A DNA stretch of 64,000 nucleotides from Berghia stephanieae (GCA_034508935.3 CM067453.1:23926614-23990613); one strand, 5' to 3'. Counted from the first letter of the stretch, positions 1 through 11,080 are shown. Made by a program: numbers and translations. The notes: generated by a model not told the origin, from the sequence alone.

Positions 1-91
1 ATGCCTTGTCGAGCTTTACACAACAACACACTTAAAAATTAACAAAGGCTTAACACAAACAATTATCTCCTTTTATCTACACTATTAACAT

Positions 92-353
92 TTAAACCTC
101 TCCTTACCAACTACAGGAAAATCGTCACATTCGTTACGATATAGTGAACATTTTTCTTACACAGAATTTTTATGTTAATCACAGAATTTGAAGAAAAAAA
201 TCTTTGTATAGTTTGAAAGAACTTAATGTTATTTTGGAGAACAAAATTATGTTTAGCACGCTCTTAGGTTGAGTTTTATAAAGCAATTATAGTGTTAGGA
301 AGGCAAGACATTTTGGTAAGAACATTGAAAATGTTTGGTACGGAAAGAGTTAA
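92..353 (+). mobile_element. MITE F copy 1, piggyBac-like, TTAA target site
   Basis: The element lies between TTAA at 92-95 and TTAA at 350-353. It begins ACCTCTCCTTACCAACTA and ends in a diverged GGTACGGAAAGAG, the inverted form of the same end. Better copies in this window (for example 19739-19984) share the ends and an inner segment around CGTCACATTCGTTACG. TTAA duplication with CCT-type ends is known for piggyBac elements, so I infer a non-autonomous piggyBac MITE. No coding capacity is seen. This is the most diverged of eight copies, so probably an old one. Confidence 0.7.
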
Positions 354-1003
354 ACCAATTAACGACTCATCATAATTTATCCTTTTTGGTTAGTAACTTG
401 TGAACGTCCATGATTGCCAGAATAACTTTGCAAAAAATGCCAAAGAAGTTACAAAAATATGCTAAAATTATATTTTTGTAAAATGCCATCTTTTTTAAAA
501 TATCATTTTTTTTGTCTGCAAAAAAACTGAAACGTGGAATTAAAACTTAATTTTCTGATCCCACTGCAATGAGTCGTGTTGAATTTTTTTTTTTTAATTA
601 ACTAACTTGTCTTGCCAGTTACTGTGTGAAAATGTTTGTGAATTTTGTGAAATCCGTGTTAATTCGTCTAAAAAATAAATGAAATCGCGAGATTTCGAAA
701 ATTTTGACATGTCAATCATGTAATTTTTTTTTAATCTCTCGATTTCACCTATGAACCTCAAAAGAGTAAAGCCAAATTTTTTTTAAAAATTATTTTGGCA
801 TCTAAAAAACCAAATTGGTAATCTTTATGCGGCGCGAGCAAAGTCATAATATCGGGAATTCTCGATTTTGACGAATTGGGATTCTCGCAAAGATTTATGG
901 ATCCCCGGCGAGGCGACCAAAAGAGATACTATTTTTAGAAGGCCCTGATCCTCGGCTTTCAATCCCAAGGAATGCTGGTACAGAGATAAATAACTTATTT
1001 ATA
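354..1003. other. AT-rich stretch, nothing recognised
   Basis: No open reading frame of note, no repeat matching another part of the window, and no RNA gene seen. It has several poly-T runs. Confidence 0.5.
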
Positions 1004-1154
1004 AATAGAACGAAGTTGGCATCACTCCGTCCTTTGTTGTTGTTGTTTTTTTTTGCCATCGCCAGACCTTAAGGTTACAAATAGTTTTGTGTGTTGGAAG
1101 GTTATTTCAGGATGGCGAGTGTTGTGAGCTTTTTGACTGAGTACAAAACATCAA
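1004..1154 (-). mobile_element. MITE A, diverged and partial copy
   Basis: It keeps the A order in reverse: TAGAACGAAG end, a CATCACTC block in place of the usual GACGTCACTC, poly-T, TTTTGTGTGTTGG, then GGATGGC and TTGTGAGC. Several inner blocks are lost or changed. It directly abuts the better copy at 1155. Confidence 0.55.
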
Positions 1155-1351
1155 TAGATTTAACGAAGATGACGTCACTCAGGTCTTTGTTATTGTTTTT
1201 TTTTTTGCCACCCATGATTATGAGTAATGCTCACTGAACTGTAGTAACCAGACTATAAAAGTTCATGGTTACACACAGTTTTGTGTGTTGGTCCATTATA
1301 CTTCCGGATGGCAATGTTGTGAGCTTCTTAGCCAAGCGCATACTATCTATA
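1155..1351 (-). mobile_element. MITE A copy (family description)
   Basis: Family A is ~190 bp. Read forward it runs: TAGATAGTATGCGCTTGGC, AAGAAGCTCA, TTGCCATCCGGAAGTATAAC, GGACCAACACACAAAAC, GTTTATAGTCTGGTTAATAC, AGTTTAGTGAGAATTACTCA, CGCGGATGGCAAA, AACAATAACAAAG, GTGACGTCATCTTCG, then ACTATCTATA. It therefore has short TAGATAG terminal repeats and an inner inverted pair TTGCCATCCG/CGGATGGCAA. Copies sit on TA dinucleotides, as in Tc1/mariner-type MITEs. This copy is in reverse and nearly complete, with TGACGTCA near 1170. Any transposase partner is not in the window. Confidence 0.8.
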
Positions 1352-1451
1352 GGAAACTCCACAGGTTTTACTATCGATGTTATGTGTCTAAAAAAAATAC
1401 CCACTGTTCTTCCGCTTGATAATTCGAACCAATACAGAAAACTATGTTGTG

Positions 1452-2335
<884 letters not shown>

Positions 2336-2456
2336 AGATTAAAATGACATTCGACCCTCTTCAGTTTTCACTTAAAACAACTCAGATTATTGTGTGAGTT
2401 AAACAGGAACTGAAATGATGTGTGGGTTGATTTGATCGTAGCCCTCGTTAAGTTAT

Positions 2457-2646
2457 AAGATAGTATGCACTTGGCGAAGAAGTTCACAACATTGCCATCC
2501 GGAAGTATAACTGGCAAACACCCAAAACTGTGTGTTTCCATGATCGTTTATAGTGTGGTTAATAGAGTTTAGTAAGCATGACTCATAAACGCGGATGGCA
2601 AAAAACAAGAACATACACATGGGGTGACGTCATCTTCGAACTATAG
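2457..2646 (+). mobile_element. MITE A copy
   Basis: Forward copy from GATAGTATGCACTTGG to GGGTGACGTCATCTTCGAAC. Its right end runs straight into the D element that starts TATAGCCTGACAC, so the two share the terminal TATA. Confidence 0.75.
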
Positions 2647-2874
2647 CCTGACACTGAAACCCAAAAAGTCTGGCATTTTGACGTCATTATTTTTATTTTC
2701 ACCGCCTAGTTAGTTGTCGTTAGTAGTGCTCATGGAAACAAGTGGTCCCATTGGTTGAACTATTGAATACAACTCACGATTTGTTTTCTTTTGTGGCCAA
2801 AGACTGGCATTTTGACGTCATTTTTTGGTCAGTGTCAGGCCATAACTTTACGAAGGCCACTGTGTCAGGCTATA
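2645..2874 (+). mobile_element. MITE D copy (family description)
   Basis: Family D is ~200-230 bp with long inverted ends containing TAGCCTGACACTGACC. Just inside each end lies TGACGTCA, so a full copy carries two (near 2677 and 2813 here). The middle has AGTTGTCGTTAGTAGTGCTCA and ATTGGTTGAACTATTGAATAC. Some copies extend outward through CGTAGCCATCGTAAAGTTA, making total inverted ends of ~50 bp. This copy ends at GTCAGGCTATA, where another A copy is attached. Confidence 0.75.
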
Positions 2875-3250
2875 GATAGAATGCGCTTGGCCAAGGAGTT
2901 CACAACATTGCCATCAGGAAGTATAAAGGACCAACACACAAACTCTGTGTAACCATGAACGTTTATAGTCAGGTTAATACAGTTTAGTGAGAACAACTCA
3001 CAAACGCGGATGGCAAAAACAATAACAAAGGCCTGAGTGACGTCATCTGCATACTATCTATAGATAGTATGCGCTTGGCTAAGAAGCTCATAACATTGCC
3101 ATCCAGAAGTATAACCAACACACAAAACTGTGTGTATCCATGAACGTTTATACTCGGGTTAATACAGTTCAGTGAGCATTACTCATAAATGGGGATGGCA
3201 AAAAAACAATAACAAAGACCTGAGTGACGTCATCTTCGAACTATCTATAA
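2871..3250 (+). mobile_element. Two tandem MITE A copies
   Basis: The first copy (2871-3062) and second copy (3059-3250) lie head to tail in the same orientation and share a single CTATCTATAGATAG junction. Both are close to full length and both keep TGACGTCA (near 3040 and 3222). The overlap fits insertion of one copy into the terminal TATA of another. Confidence 0.8.
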
Positions 3251-3288
3251 CTTTACGATGGCTACGGTTTGATTTGTGTGGAAATGGC

Positions 3289-3624
3289 ATTCATCAGTCG
3301 TGACGTCACTCCCCTCGTTCTGACGCATAGTCACTCAGACCTGCCAACCACTATGAAAAATTCGTAAACATATGAAATTTTTGGCTTTAACAGCAGAATT
3401 AAATAGACATTTTTGATTCAATACAATGTGTTAAAAAAGAAAACGTTGGTGCATCAAAGCATCTTTTCGGGGTTTTAAAGGCAGATTCAATACTAATAAG
3501 GGTAAAATATTGATTTGTAAAGTTAAGTATAATGACATCTATTTCCTCTCTCTGAAAACTACGAATTTTTTACATTTCAAGTAGGCAGGTCTGATGGCAT
3601 AGTAACTGGGTCTAAACTATCGGA

Positions 3625-3625
<1 letters not shown>
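3289..3625 (-). mobile_element. MITE B, interrupted by hAT-like element
   Basis: A B end with CATCAGTCGTGACGTCACTC is at 3289-3331 and its continuation (AACTGGGTCTAAACTATCGG) at 3604-3625. Between them lies a 265 bp element flanked by a repeat of GCATAGT. After 3625 the B copy is lost into (AAT)n. Confidence 0.75.
3332..3596. mobile_element. hAT-like MITE, 265 bp
   Basis: It starts CACTCAGACCTGCC and ends GGCAGGTCTGATG, giving inverted ends with CA...TG termini. It is flanked by GCATAGT at 3325-3331 and 3597-3603. The host of the insertion is a MITE B copy, whose intact sequence elsewhere (GACGCATGGTAAC) shows that the site was single before insertion. CA/TG ends and a 7-8 bp duplication are the hAT pattern. 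The inner part is AT-rich and non-coding. Confidence 0.65.
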
Positions 3626-3932
<307 letters not shown>

Positions 3933-4195
3933 AAATTCTGTAGCGGCTCATTACACCAAAGGTGCTCGGAAGCGCTTATACATATATGCACATGCGATCA
4001 TATAATATTATATCACTCAATAACATCAATAAAATCAATCACAGTAAACTGAAAGTAAATATTCTGTCTTCAAAGCGGATTTAACCCCGCTTTATCACCC
4101 ATAGGAAAATCGTCACATTCGTTACGGTGCAGCCAACATTTTTCTCATTCAAATTTCTTTTGTACGTGTTAATATTTGAATAACAATGTTTGCTA

Positions 4196-4299
4196 TAGTT
4201 AAAGTATATTAACACTTAGTTAAAGTATATTAACACTTAGTTAAAGTATATTAACACTTAGTTAAAGTATATTAACACTTAGTTAAAGTATATTAACAC
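4196..4299 (+). repeat. 21-bp tandem repeat, about 5 units
   Basis: The unit AGTTAAAGTATATTAACACTT is repeated almost perfectly about five times inside an F element. No other F copy in the window has it, so it arose after insertion. Confidence 0.9.
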
Positions 4300-4364
4300 A
4301 TTTAACAAAAATAAAATATGTATAGCAAGATTTTGTGATTGAGTGAAATAAATCAATTTTTGTA

Positions 4365-4544
4365 TGGATAGTATGCGCTTGGCTCAGAAGCTCACATTGC
4401 CATCCGGAAGTATAACGGACCAACACACAAAACGATGTGTAACCTTGAACGTTTATATTCTGGTTTAGCGAGAATTACTCATAAATGCGGATGGCAAAAG
4501 CAATAACAAAGGCATGAATGACGTCAACGTCATACTATCTATAG
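4365..4544 (+). mobile_element. MITE A nested in F
   Basis: Complete forward copy from GGATAGTATGCGCTTGGC to CATACTATCTATAGG. Flanking F sequence is interrupted at a TA. TGACGTCA is near 4519. Confidence 0.8.
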
Positions 4545-4579
4545 GTTGGGTGAGAAGTTCTGGAGAATATCCGGAAATA

Positions 4580-4812
4580 CGCTTCAACAGTCGTAACGTC
4601 ACTTCCCTCGTAATGACGCATGGTAACTTAGTAACTGGCTCTAAACTATCGGAACAATGGCGAACGCCCTGATGAAATAATTCTCGGACGAGCATTAAAG
4701 CGTATCCAGAGGAAAAAAAAAATTATAAATCTGATCATGTTTTGACTTTTACACATTCTGATCACAAGACATATGAAAAGTTCGAGCCAGCATGAAGAAT
4801 AAAAAGTCACGA
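4580..4812 (-). mobile_element. MITE B copy, truncated
   Basis: Reverse copy starting GCTTCAACAGTCGTAACGTC and running to AGCATGAAGAATAAAAAGT, where it is cut by the start of a SINE S copy. The B features CTAAACTATCGGAACAATGG and GATCATGTTTTGACTTTTAC are present. Confidence 0.75.
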
Positions 4813-5110
4813 TTTATATACATAGCGCAAAATCCACTAAACGTGCTCAAAGCGCTTTACAAGGGGTCCCTGGCCAACAGCAACACGTAACATGCGGACG
4901 GGACATGACGCCTGTTAGCCGATATTACAATTTTTTTTCGGACAGAGAAAACGCTGTTAACAGCCAGGTACTCATTTTACACCTGAGTACGGCTAGAGAA
5001 AGTGAGTAAAGAGCCTTTTTCAGGGGCTCAACTATGCGCCGAGCGAGGTTCGAACCCAGGACCTTCCTGTCCGAAAGCGATTGTCATACCACAAGACCAC
5101 AGAACCGCAC
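4813..5110 (-). mobile_element. SINE S copy
   Basis: Reverse copy of the tRNA-derived SINE (family described at 26785). From left to right it has the tail ATAGCGCAAAATCCACTAAA, CGTGCTCAAAGCGCTTTAC, TGACGCCTGTTAGCC, then the tRNA-like head with the B box GGTTCGAACCC in reverse and ACCACAAGACCACAGAACCGC. Confidence 0.8.
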
Positions 5111-5275
5111 AGTTTGTTTCGCAGTGGTGAAAACAAATGACAGATTCAAACGAAGGTGCTTGTTAAATATACCAGATATTATCTGTTGATACGATATATC
5201 CGGCAGGAGGATATTGTGGGTATTAATCTTACCAAAACGCATATATTCAATGATGATAATATTATGTCATCTTAG

Positions 5276-5815
5276 GCGGCTATGTGGTCTTGTGGTATGA
5301 AACTCGCTTTCGGATCCGAAGATCCTGGGTTCGATCCTCGCTCGCTCGGCGCATAGTTGAGTCCTTGGAAAAGACTCTTTACTCACATTCTCTTACCTAC
5401 TCAAATGTAAAATGAGTACCTGGCACGTTAACAGCGTTGTCTCTGTCCGAAAAAAAAATGTAATATCGCCTAACAGGCGTCATGTCTCGTTCTACATATT
5501 AAAAGTGTTGCTGTTAAGGAACCCTTGAAAAGCGCTTTGAGCACGTTTAGTGGATATTACTAACGAAGAGTGAAAATGAAGAGGCTTCGTATGGGAACAA
5601 AACAGACAATGGAGGTTTCGGGTACAAACCCTTGTTTTCCACGTTAATTTGTGTATTGTTGTGCTGACAAAGGATTTGTACCCGAAACGTCCATTGTCTG
5701 TTTTGTTCCCATACGAAGCCTCTCAATTTTCACTCTTCCGTTAGTATTTTCACGATCACCGGCTTCAGGCAGCCCCTACAGTTTTCTTCTTTAGTGGATA
5801 TTGCGCTATATAAAA
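5276..5815 (+). mobile_element. SINE S copy with foldback insertion
   Basis: The head starts GCGGCTATGTGGTCTTGTGG, with GGGTTCGATCC as B box. The body runs to TTTAGTGGATATT at 5546-5558. The SINE then resumes with TTTAGTGGATATT at 5790-5802 and ends GCGCTATATAAAAGC. The 231 bp between is a separate insertion. Confidence 0.8.
5559..5789. mobile_element. Foldback element with 13-bp target duplication
   Basis: Left arm (about 5561-5625) contains GAAGAGTGAAAATGAAGAGG and TTCGTATGGGAACAAAACAG. Right arm (about 5665-5745) is its near-exact inverse, with TACCCGAAACGTCCATTG. About 40 bp separate the arms, and a ~45 bp tail follows the right arm. The target TTTAGTGGATATT is repeated on both sides. 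The motif CCGAAACGTCCATT also occurs in foldback G, so the two may be related. No coding capacity. Confidence 0.65.
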
Positions 5816-6314
5816 GCTTACGATTTTTTTGTGTTTTTTGTTTTTGTTTTATTTTTTTTAAAGGCAAGTTTCGATTTGTAAAACGCGATTGTCACTCACA
5901 CCGATCAATTTCCACAAAAGATACACATTCAAGACATTTCATTCGAGTGATCGCCCATTCAAGCCAGCGGATTTCCACACACGGCAATAGGATTAAAGGG
6001 GAGATTACTGTCACCATTCAAGGGGAGACGATCGATAAAGTTTAGCTATCAAAACGGGGCCCGCTTTGGAGATACTGTTTTCAATACGTTTTTATGGCGA
6101 TAAACCTATTAAGGAAAAGATAACCCATTTGAAGATCAAGAAAATCCGATGAGGTATTTTCTTTCTCTAAAATAAAGCCAAATTTTGACAAAAGGCGTTT
6201 CTTTTGCCTTTTTTTTTTTTTTTTGGTATATATTTTTGCTTATAATTTATATAACTCAGATAAATGTTATGCGTTTAGGTAAAATATCGACATGTTCTGC
6301 CGGCCAGATGAATT
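5816..6314. other. No recognised feature
   Basis: T-rich run near 5825-5860 and 6205-6225. The short open frame at 5794-6045 starts in SINE tail and has no recognisable domain. Confidence 0.5.
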
Positions 6315-6546
6315 GTGACCCCTCGCCTCAAAACGCTATTATGGCGGAATGATTAAAATGTCATTTAGTGAAATTCTTGTTAAACTGGTCAAAAATTGGA
6401 ATGGTCACTAATTAACACAATGAAATATAACATTCATTCTCCACAATAAAGCATAAAAACAACACAACTCTGAAATTTCTGGCTATAAATACAATTTTCA
6501 GCATCTTAATCATCCGATTCAATACCGTTTTGAGGCGAGAGGTCAC
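6315..6546. mobile_element. MITE I copy 1 (family description)
   Basis: The element has inverted ends GTGACCCCTCG...CGAGAGGTCAC, continuing inward through AAAACG and TATTA. The flanking AATT is repeated on both sides. Two other copies (12098-12333, 27376-27609) share the ends and an inner CAGCATCTTAATCAT. It is a ~235 bp non-coding TIR element that I could not assign to a superfamily. Confidence 0.7.
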
Positions 6547-6796
6547 AATTTTGAAGAAGCACAAAACTATGTGTAAATTTGAACATTTAAGAGTCGTATA
6601 GAAGAATTAATCACCCAACTGACGGTCTAAACATTTTAAAAATTAAAATAGCAAAGAGTCAATTTCATTTATTCTATACTGATCGATTTAAATAATCCAA
6701 AAACGTGTTAAAATTCCCTTAAACTCTAGACTTCTTCGAAGTTGTCGTTCACAGTTCTTATGTCCATGGAGCCCGAGTTTATCCGTAGCCATCGTT
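6547..6796. other. No recognised feature
   Basis: AT-rich, no coding or repeat match seen. A short GTAGCCATCGTTAAATTATA near 6785 resembles a D outer end. Confidence 0.4.
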
Positions 6797-6994
6797 AAAT
6801 TATAAATAGTATGCGCTTGCCTAAGAATCTCATAACATTGCCATCCGGAAGTATAACGGACCAACACACAAAACTGTGTGTATCTCTGAACGTTTATAGT
6901 CAGGTTAATACAGTTCAGTGAGCATTACTCATAAACGTGGATGGCAAAAAACAATAACAAAGACATGAGTGACGTCATCTTCGAACTATCTATA
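6797..6994 (+). mobile_element. MITE A copy
   Basis: Forward copy, nearly complete, ending CTTCGAACTATCTATAGCC where a D end begins. TGACGTCA is near 6970. Confidence 0.8.
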
Positions 6995-7009
6995 GCCTGA
7001 CACAAGAAC

Positions 7010-7195
7010 CTTAGCCATCGTTAACATATAGCCTGAACTGACCAAAAATGGGCGTCAAAAGACAAGTCTTTGGCCACAAAAGAAAACAAATCGTGAGTTG
7101 TGTTCAATAGTTCAACCAATGAAATCACTTGTTTACTTGAGCACTACTAACGACAACTCACCAGACGCTAGACCCGTAGCCATCGTAAAGTTAAA
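7010..7195 (-). mobile_element. MITE D copy
   Basis: It has TAGCCATCGTTAAC and ATAGCCTGAACTGACC at the left, the inner CGTGAGTTGTGTTCAATAG, and GTAGCCATCGTAAAGTTA at the right. The left TGACGTCA is decayed to GGGCGTCA. Confidence 0.65.
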
Positions 7196-7711
7196 CCTCT
7201 GGGTGGGGTTCCCGACCTCCCATAGTGGACAGGGAGGTACTTTCTGTGCCTTCTATCCCTCTGTATCTGTTTTCCATTTGCTTTCCGTCCTTGTCTTGGA
7301 ATGAGTTTCTTGGTTTTGTCCTGACCCTGGCCGGAGTCCTTGACTGGGAGGGAAACAGTCGAATGTATAGTTATAGTTTTGGGAGATGATATTTTTTCAT
7401 TGTAAATAATCTCTCTATAATGCACTGTGTTATGTTTTATTTACATATTATACATGATTTGTAAATATTTGAGTGTATTCCTCTTAGTTGGGACCTGTGC
7501 TTAGGTGGTCTCAAACTAAGTACTTTGATAGTGTGCTCTTGGAATCTACATCTGTTTCCTATTTGAACCAATTCCCCTTTGTCTTCCCTTTTCTTGGGTG
7601 CTTTAATTGTAGTTCTATAACATTTTACTATCCCATTTTCTTCCTTTTTACTGGCGCTGATATGACCTCAATGTGTTGCAAGCGCCGTAAAACCCTTAAA
7701 AACAAAGTTAT
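7196..7711 (+). mobile_element. Repeat E copy (family description)
   Basis: E is a ~520 bp repeat. It starts GGGTGGGGTTCCCGACCTCC, contains GAATGAG...CTTGGTTTTGTCC, GGGAGGGAAACAGTC, TTGTAAAT-ATCTCTCT, GATCTCAAACTAAGTACTTTG-like and CTTGGAATCTACATCTGTTT blocks, and ends TACTGGCGCTGATATGACC, GCAAGCGCCGTAAAACCC, AAAAACAAA. The A-rich 3' end and the variable target duplication seen at 43511-44054 suggest a retroposon, perhaps the 3' end of a LINE or a SINE. No coding domain is visible. Confidence 0.7.
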
Positions 7712-8143
7712 AGCCTGACACTGACCAAATAATGACCTCAAAATACCAGTCTTTTGCCACAATAGAAAACAAATCGTAAGTTGTATTCAATAGTTCAACC
7801 AATGAAACAACGTGTTTCGGTGAGCTCTACTAACGACAACTCACCAGACGCTACACAAACCTAAAAAATACGTCAAATTGCCAGTCCCACCGTAGCCATC
7901 GTTATCTAATAGCCTGACACTGAAATCCAAAAGGACTAGCAGTTTGACGTCATTATTTGGTTTTTGCACCGTCTAGTGAGTTGTCGTTAGTAGTGCTCAT
8001 GGAAACAAGTTATTTCATTGGTTGACCTATTGAATACAACTCACGATTTGTATTCTTTTGTGACAAAAGACTGGCATTTTGACGTCATTTTTTGGTCAGT
8101 GTCAGGCCATAACTTTACGAAGGCTACGGTTCTAGTGTCAGGC
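7710..8143. mobile_element. Two adjacent MITE D copies
   Basis: One copy runs 7710-7912 (reverse sense, with TAGCCTGACACTGACC at left). A second in the opposite sense runs 7908-8143, ending GTCAGTGTCAGGCCATAAC and GTGTCAGGCTATA. The second keeps TGACGTCA near 7946 and 8080. Confidence 0.7.
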
Positions 8144-8321
8144 TATAGACAGTATGCACTTGGCTAAGTGTAACGGACCAACACACAAAACTGTGTGTAT
8201 CCATGAACGTTTATAGTCAGGCTAATACAGTCCAGTGAGCATCACTCATAAACGCGGATGGTAAAAAAAAAAAAACAATAACAAAGGCCTGAGAGACGTC
8301 ATCTTCGAACTATCTATATGT
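8143..8321 (+). mobile_element. MITE A copy, internal deletion
   Basis: Forward copy starting TATAGACAGTATGCACTTGG. It lacks the TTGCCATCCGG block and goes directly to GTAACGGACCAAC. The right part is whole, with GAGACGTCATCTTCG. Confidence 0.75.
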
Positions 8322-8406
8322 TAACGATGGCTACGTTTGAACCACTGGGACTTATAGTTTGACGTCATTATAATTTAGGTTTCTTGCACCGTCCAGTGAG
8401 TTGTCG
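8319..8406. mobile_element. MITE D fragment
   Basis: It has TTAACGATGGCTACG, AGTTTGACGTCATTATAAT and CCGTCCAGTGAGTTGTCG, which is one D end plus inner sequence. Confidence 0.6.
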
Positions 8407-8728
8407 CACAGAAGATATCTTTTAACGAAGTCGGTGGGCATTTTAAATAGATCGATATTTAAGTATTTAAAGTTTTCTAGCCAGAATGAAAATATGTAAA
8501 TATGGCCTTTTGTCGGTGTATGTGGTAAACGTATCAAAATCAAAGTTGTTTTTCTTTTTAATTTTTGTTTTCGTAGTTGTAGCAGTCGTAGCAGTTGTTG
8601 TTTTGTTGTTGTTTTTGTTGATGTGTTTTTTTATGATGATCTTTTTTCTTGTGTCATAAAATTATGTATTGAAAAAGGCGGTTAACTCATTATAGCCGAG
8701 GTTATGTTTCACTTTAACCTTCTTACTT
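8407..8728. other. No recognised feature
   Basis: T/G-rich sequence with GTTGTTGTTTTG-type simple repeat near 8590-8625. No gene seen. Confidence 0.45.
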
Positions 8729-9030
8729 GTGCGGGTATGTGCTCTTGTGGTATATAATATGATACTCGCTTTCGGATCGGAAGGTCCTGGGTTCGAGCTT
8801 CGCTCGTTCGGCGCATAGTTGAGTCCTTGGAAAAGGCTCTTTACTCTCATTCTCTCACCATACTAAAGTGTAAAATGAGTACCTGATAGTTGTTTTGTCG
8901 GAGAAAAATTGTAATATCGCCCAACAGGCATCATGTCTCGTTTTACATGTAAGGTGTTGCTGTTGGTCAGGGAAGCTCTGTAAAGCGATATGAGCACGTT
9001 TAGTGGATATTGCGCTATATAAAAGCTCAC
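8729..9030 (+). mobile_element. SINE S copy
   Basis: Forward copy with TATGTGCTCTTGTGGTATA as A-box region (carrying a short insertion), GGGTTCGAGCTTC as B box, and the full tail CACGTTTAGTGGATATTGCG and CTATATAAAAGCTCA. Confidence 0.8.
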
Positions 9031-9051
9031 CTTTTTTTATTACTTCGTAAT

Positions 9052-9126
9052 GAGAGTCTCGATAGCTTAGTTGGTAGAGCACTCGCTTCACACGCAAATA
9101 GACCGAGATTGATCTCGGGTGCAGTC
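9052..9126 (+). mobile_element. tRNA-like SINE head, second family
   Basis: TCTCGATAGCTTAGTTGGTA followed by GAGCACTCGCTTCACACGC has a tRNA A box. A weak B box (GAGATTGATCTCG) lies ~40 bp on. The arms do not pair well enough for a working tRNA, so it is best read as a tRNA-derived SINE head. The body to about 9360 is not recognised. Confidence 0.45.
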
Positions 9127-9366
9127 GAAATATTTTTTTTATCTGACCCCCCTGTCCACACCCAGCTGTGATTGGGTTGTTGAGTCTGTTCCAACTGGCG
9201 GAAAGTACTTGACGATGCATGATTATACCACATACATTCACAGTGGGATCTAAATCTGGAAAGTTCCCCGGCCATCATTCTTAAAACATCCAGATGGAAA
9301 ATTCCTCCACTCGCTTGGGTATCTTGCTAGAAAATTCCAGACCCATCTTGATACGCGCTCCTCATC

Positions 9367-9703
9367 TTAACTCTTTCAGCGCTGAGGCGATATTCACATT
9401 TCCGTCACAAAATGGCTGACACCTGATTGAGGCAGCGTGAGAATGACAAGCTAAGACAAAGCGACATTCGAATTTGGTGCAAAATCTCAATTAAAATACC
9501 CCCCCCCCCCACCTCTAAGGCCAATTGAATGTTCTGATGAAAGAAATGATACCATTGGTTCAATTTATAGTACTTGTGTGGAAAGCAGGATTGGATTACA
9601 TTAGTGTATTTGCCTTTCAAGACAGGCCACACTTTGCAGCCATTGGCCAGTGGAACATATTCTGCTCTGGCCGCACAGTACGGCCAATGGTGCTGAAAAA
9701 ATT
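9367..9703. mobile_element. MITE N, possible piggyBac-like
   Basis: TTAA at 9367-9370 is followed by CTCTTTCAGCGCTGAGG. The far end is CCAATGGTGCTGAAAAAATTA, so inverted CTTTTTCAGCRC ends and a decayed TTAA are visible. Single copy in this window, non-coding. Confidence 0.45.
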
Positions 9704-10235
9704 AGGAAGAATAATATTGTTAAGAACTCTTAAATATTTGTCAATATTCATCATGTAAGCTGCTCAAAAGATAGAATGAAGTTGACGTCATTCGGCTCTT
9801 TGTTTGTTTGTTGTTGTTTTTTTTTTTTTTTTGGGGGGGGGGGGGGTTGGGTTTCTTTTGACATCCGCGTTTATGAGTAATTCTCACAAAACTGTATTAC
9901 CCAGACTATAAACGATTAAGGTTACACATAGTTGTGTGTGTTGGTCCAATATATTTCCGGATGGCAATGTTGTGAGTTTCTTATCCAAGGGCATATTATC
10001 TGTCCTTGGATAAGAAACTTACAACATTGCCATCCGGAAGTATAACGGGCCAAAACTCAAAACTATGTGTAACCTTGAACGTTTACAGTCTGGTTTATAG
10101 ATACTGTGTGCTTGGCTAAAAATTTCACAACATTGTCTTCCAGAAGTATAACGGGCCAGCACACAAAACTCTGTGTAACCACGTTTATAGCCTGGGTAAT
10201 ACAGTTTTGTGAGAATTACTCATAAACGCGAATGT

Positions 10236-10267
<32 letters not shown>

Positions 10268-10480
10268 AATAGCTAAGAGCCGAATGACGTCAATAACTTC
10301 ATTCTATCTTTAGCGCAGTTGACATGATGAATATTGACAAATATTTAAGAGTTCTTAACAATATTATTCTTCCTAACTTTGTAGTCTGGTTAATACAGTT
10401 TAGTGAGAAGTACTCATAAATGCGGATGGCAAGAAGCAATAATAAAGACCTGAGTGACGTCAACTTCATTCTATCTATAT
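9695..10480. repeat. Palindromic complex of MITE A copies
   Basis: The left arm (9695-9998) is 75 bp of unique sequence (TTAGGAAGAATAATATTG, TATTTGTCAATATTCATCAT) plus a reverse A copy. The right arm (10093-10380) is a forward A copy plus the same unique sequence inverted. A third A copy is split around the right arm: 9999-10092 and 10381-10480. TGACGTCA occurs near 9783, 10286 and 10456. Poly-T, poly-G and poly-A runs mark the arm centres. Confidence 0.7.
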
Positions 10481-10743
10481 GTATTTGAATGCGTTTGAAT
10501 ATTCGGCAACCCTTATCTTGAACTTCCTTCCAAGATATAATATCAGAGACAGTAATGATGCAGAATTCTTTTTATACAAATATCTTAAAACGTTTTTATT
10601 TAACATGTAACACTGTAGAATGATATTGCTTGGTTTCATATTGCATGTTTGAGTGGTTGTATGTTTGAGTGAAAGTAGCCACGTTACTGTTAAAGCGCTT
10701 TGAGTTTGTTGATATATTGGGTGAGGCTCTATATAAAAAGCAT
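10481..10743. other. No recognised feature
   Basis: AT-rich, with a short AAAGCGCTTTGAG-like piece near 10692 (GTTAAAGCGCTTTGAG), perhaps a SINE or LINE tail relic leading into the (ATT)n array. Confidence 0.4.

Positions 10744-11080
<337 letters not shown>

Larger units (their letters stand above)
4081..4579 (+). mobile_element. MITE F copy 2 with nested MITE A
   Basis: TTAA at 4081-4084 is followed by the F start CCCCGCTTTATCACCCATAGG and CGTCACATTCGTTACGG. The inner part contains a tandem repeat (4196-4299). At 4364 a MITE A interrupts, and F resumes at 4545 with GGTTGGGTGAGAAGTTCTGG. The far F end is lost where MITE B begins at 4580. Confidence 0.7.

Noticed and set aside
4198-4299. Centromeric or satellite-type repeat
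   Set aside because: Only five 21-bp units confined to one MITE F copy.
9052-9126. Functional tRNA gene
   Set aside because: B box is weak and arms do not fold, so more likely a SINE head.
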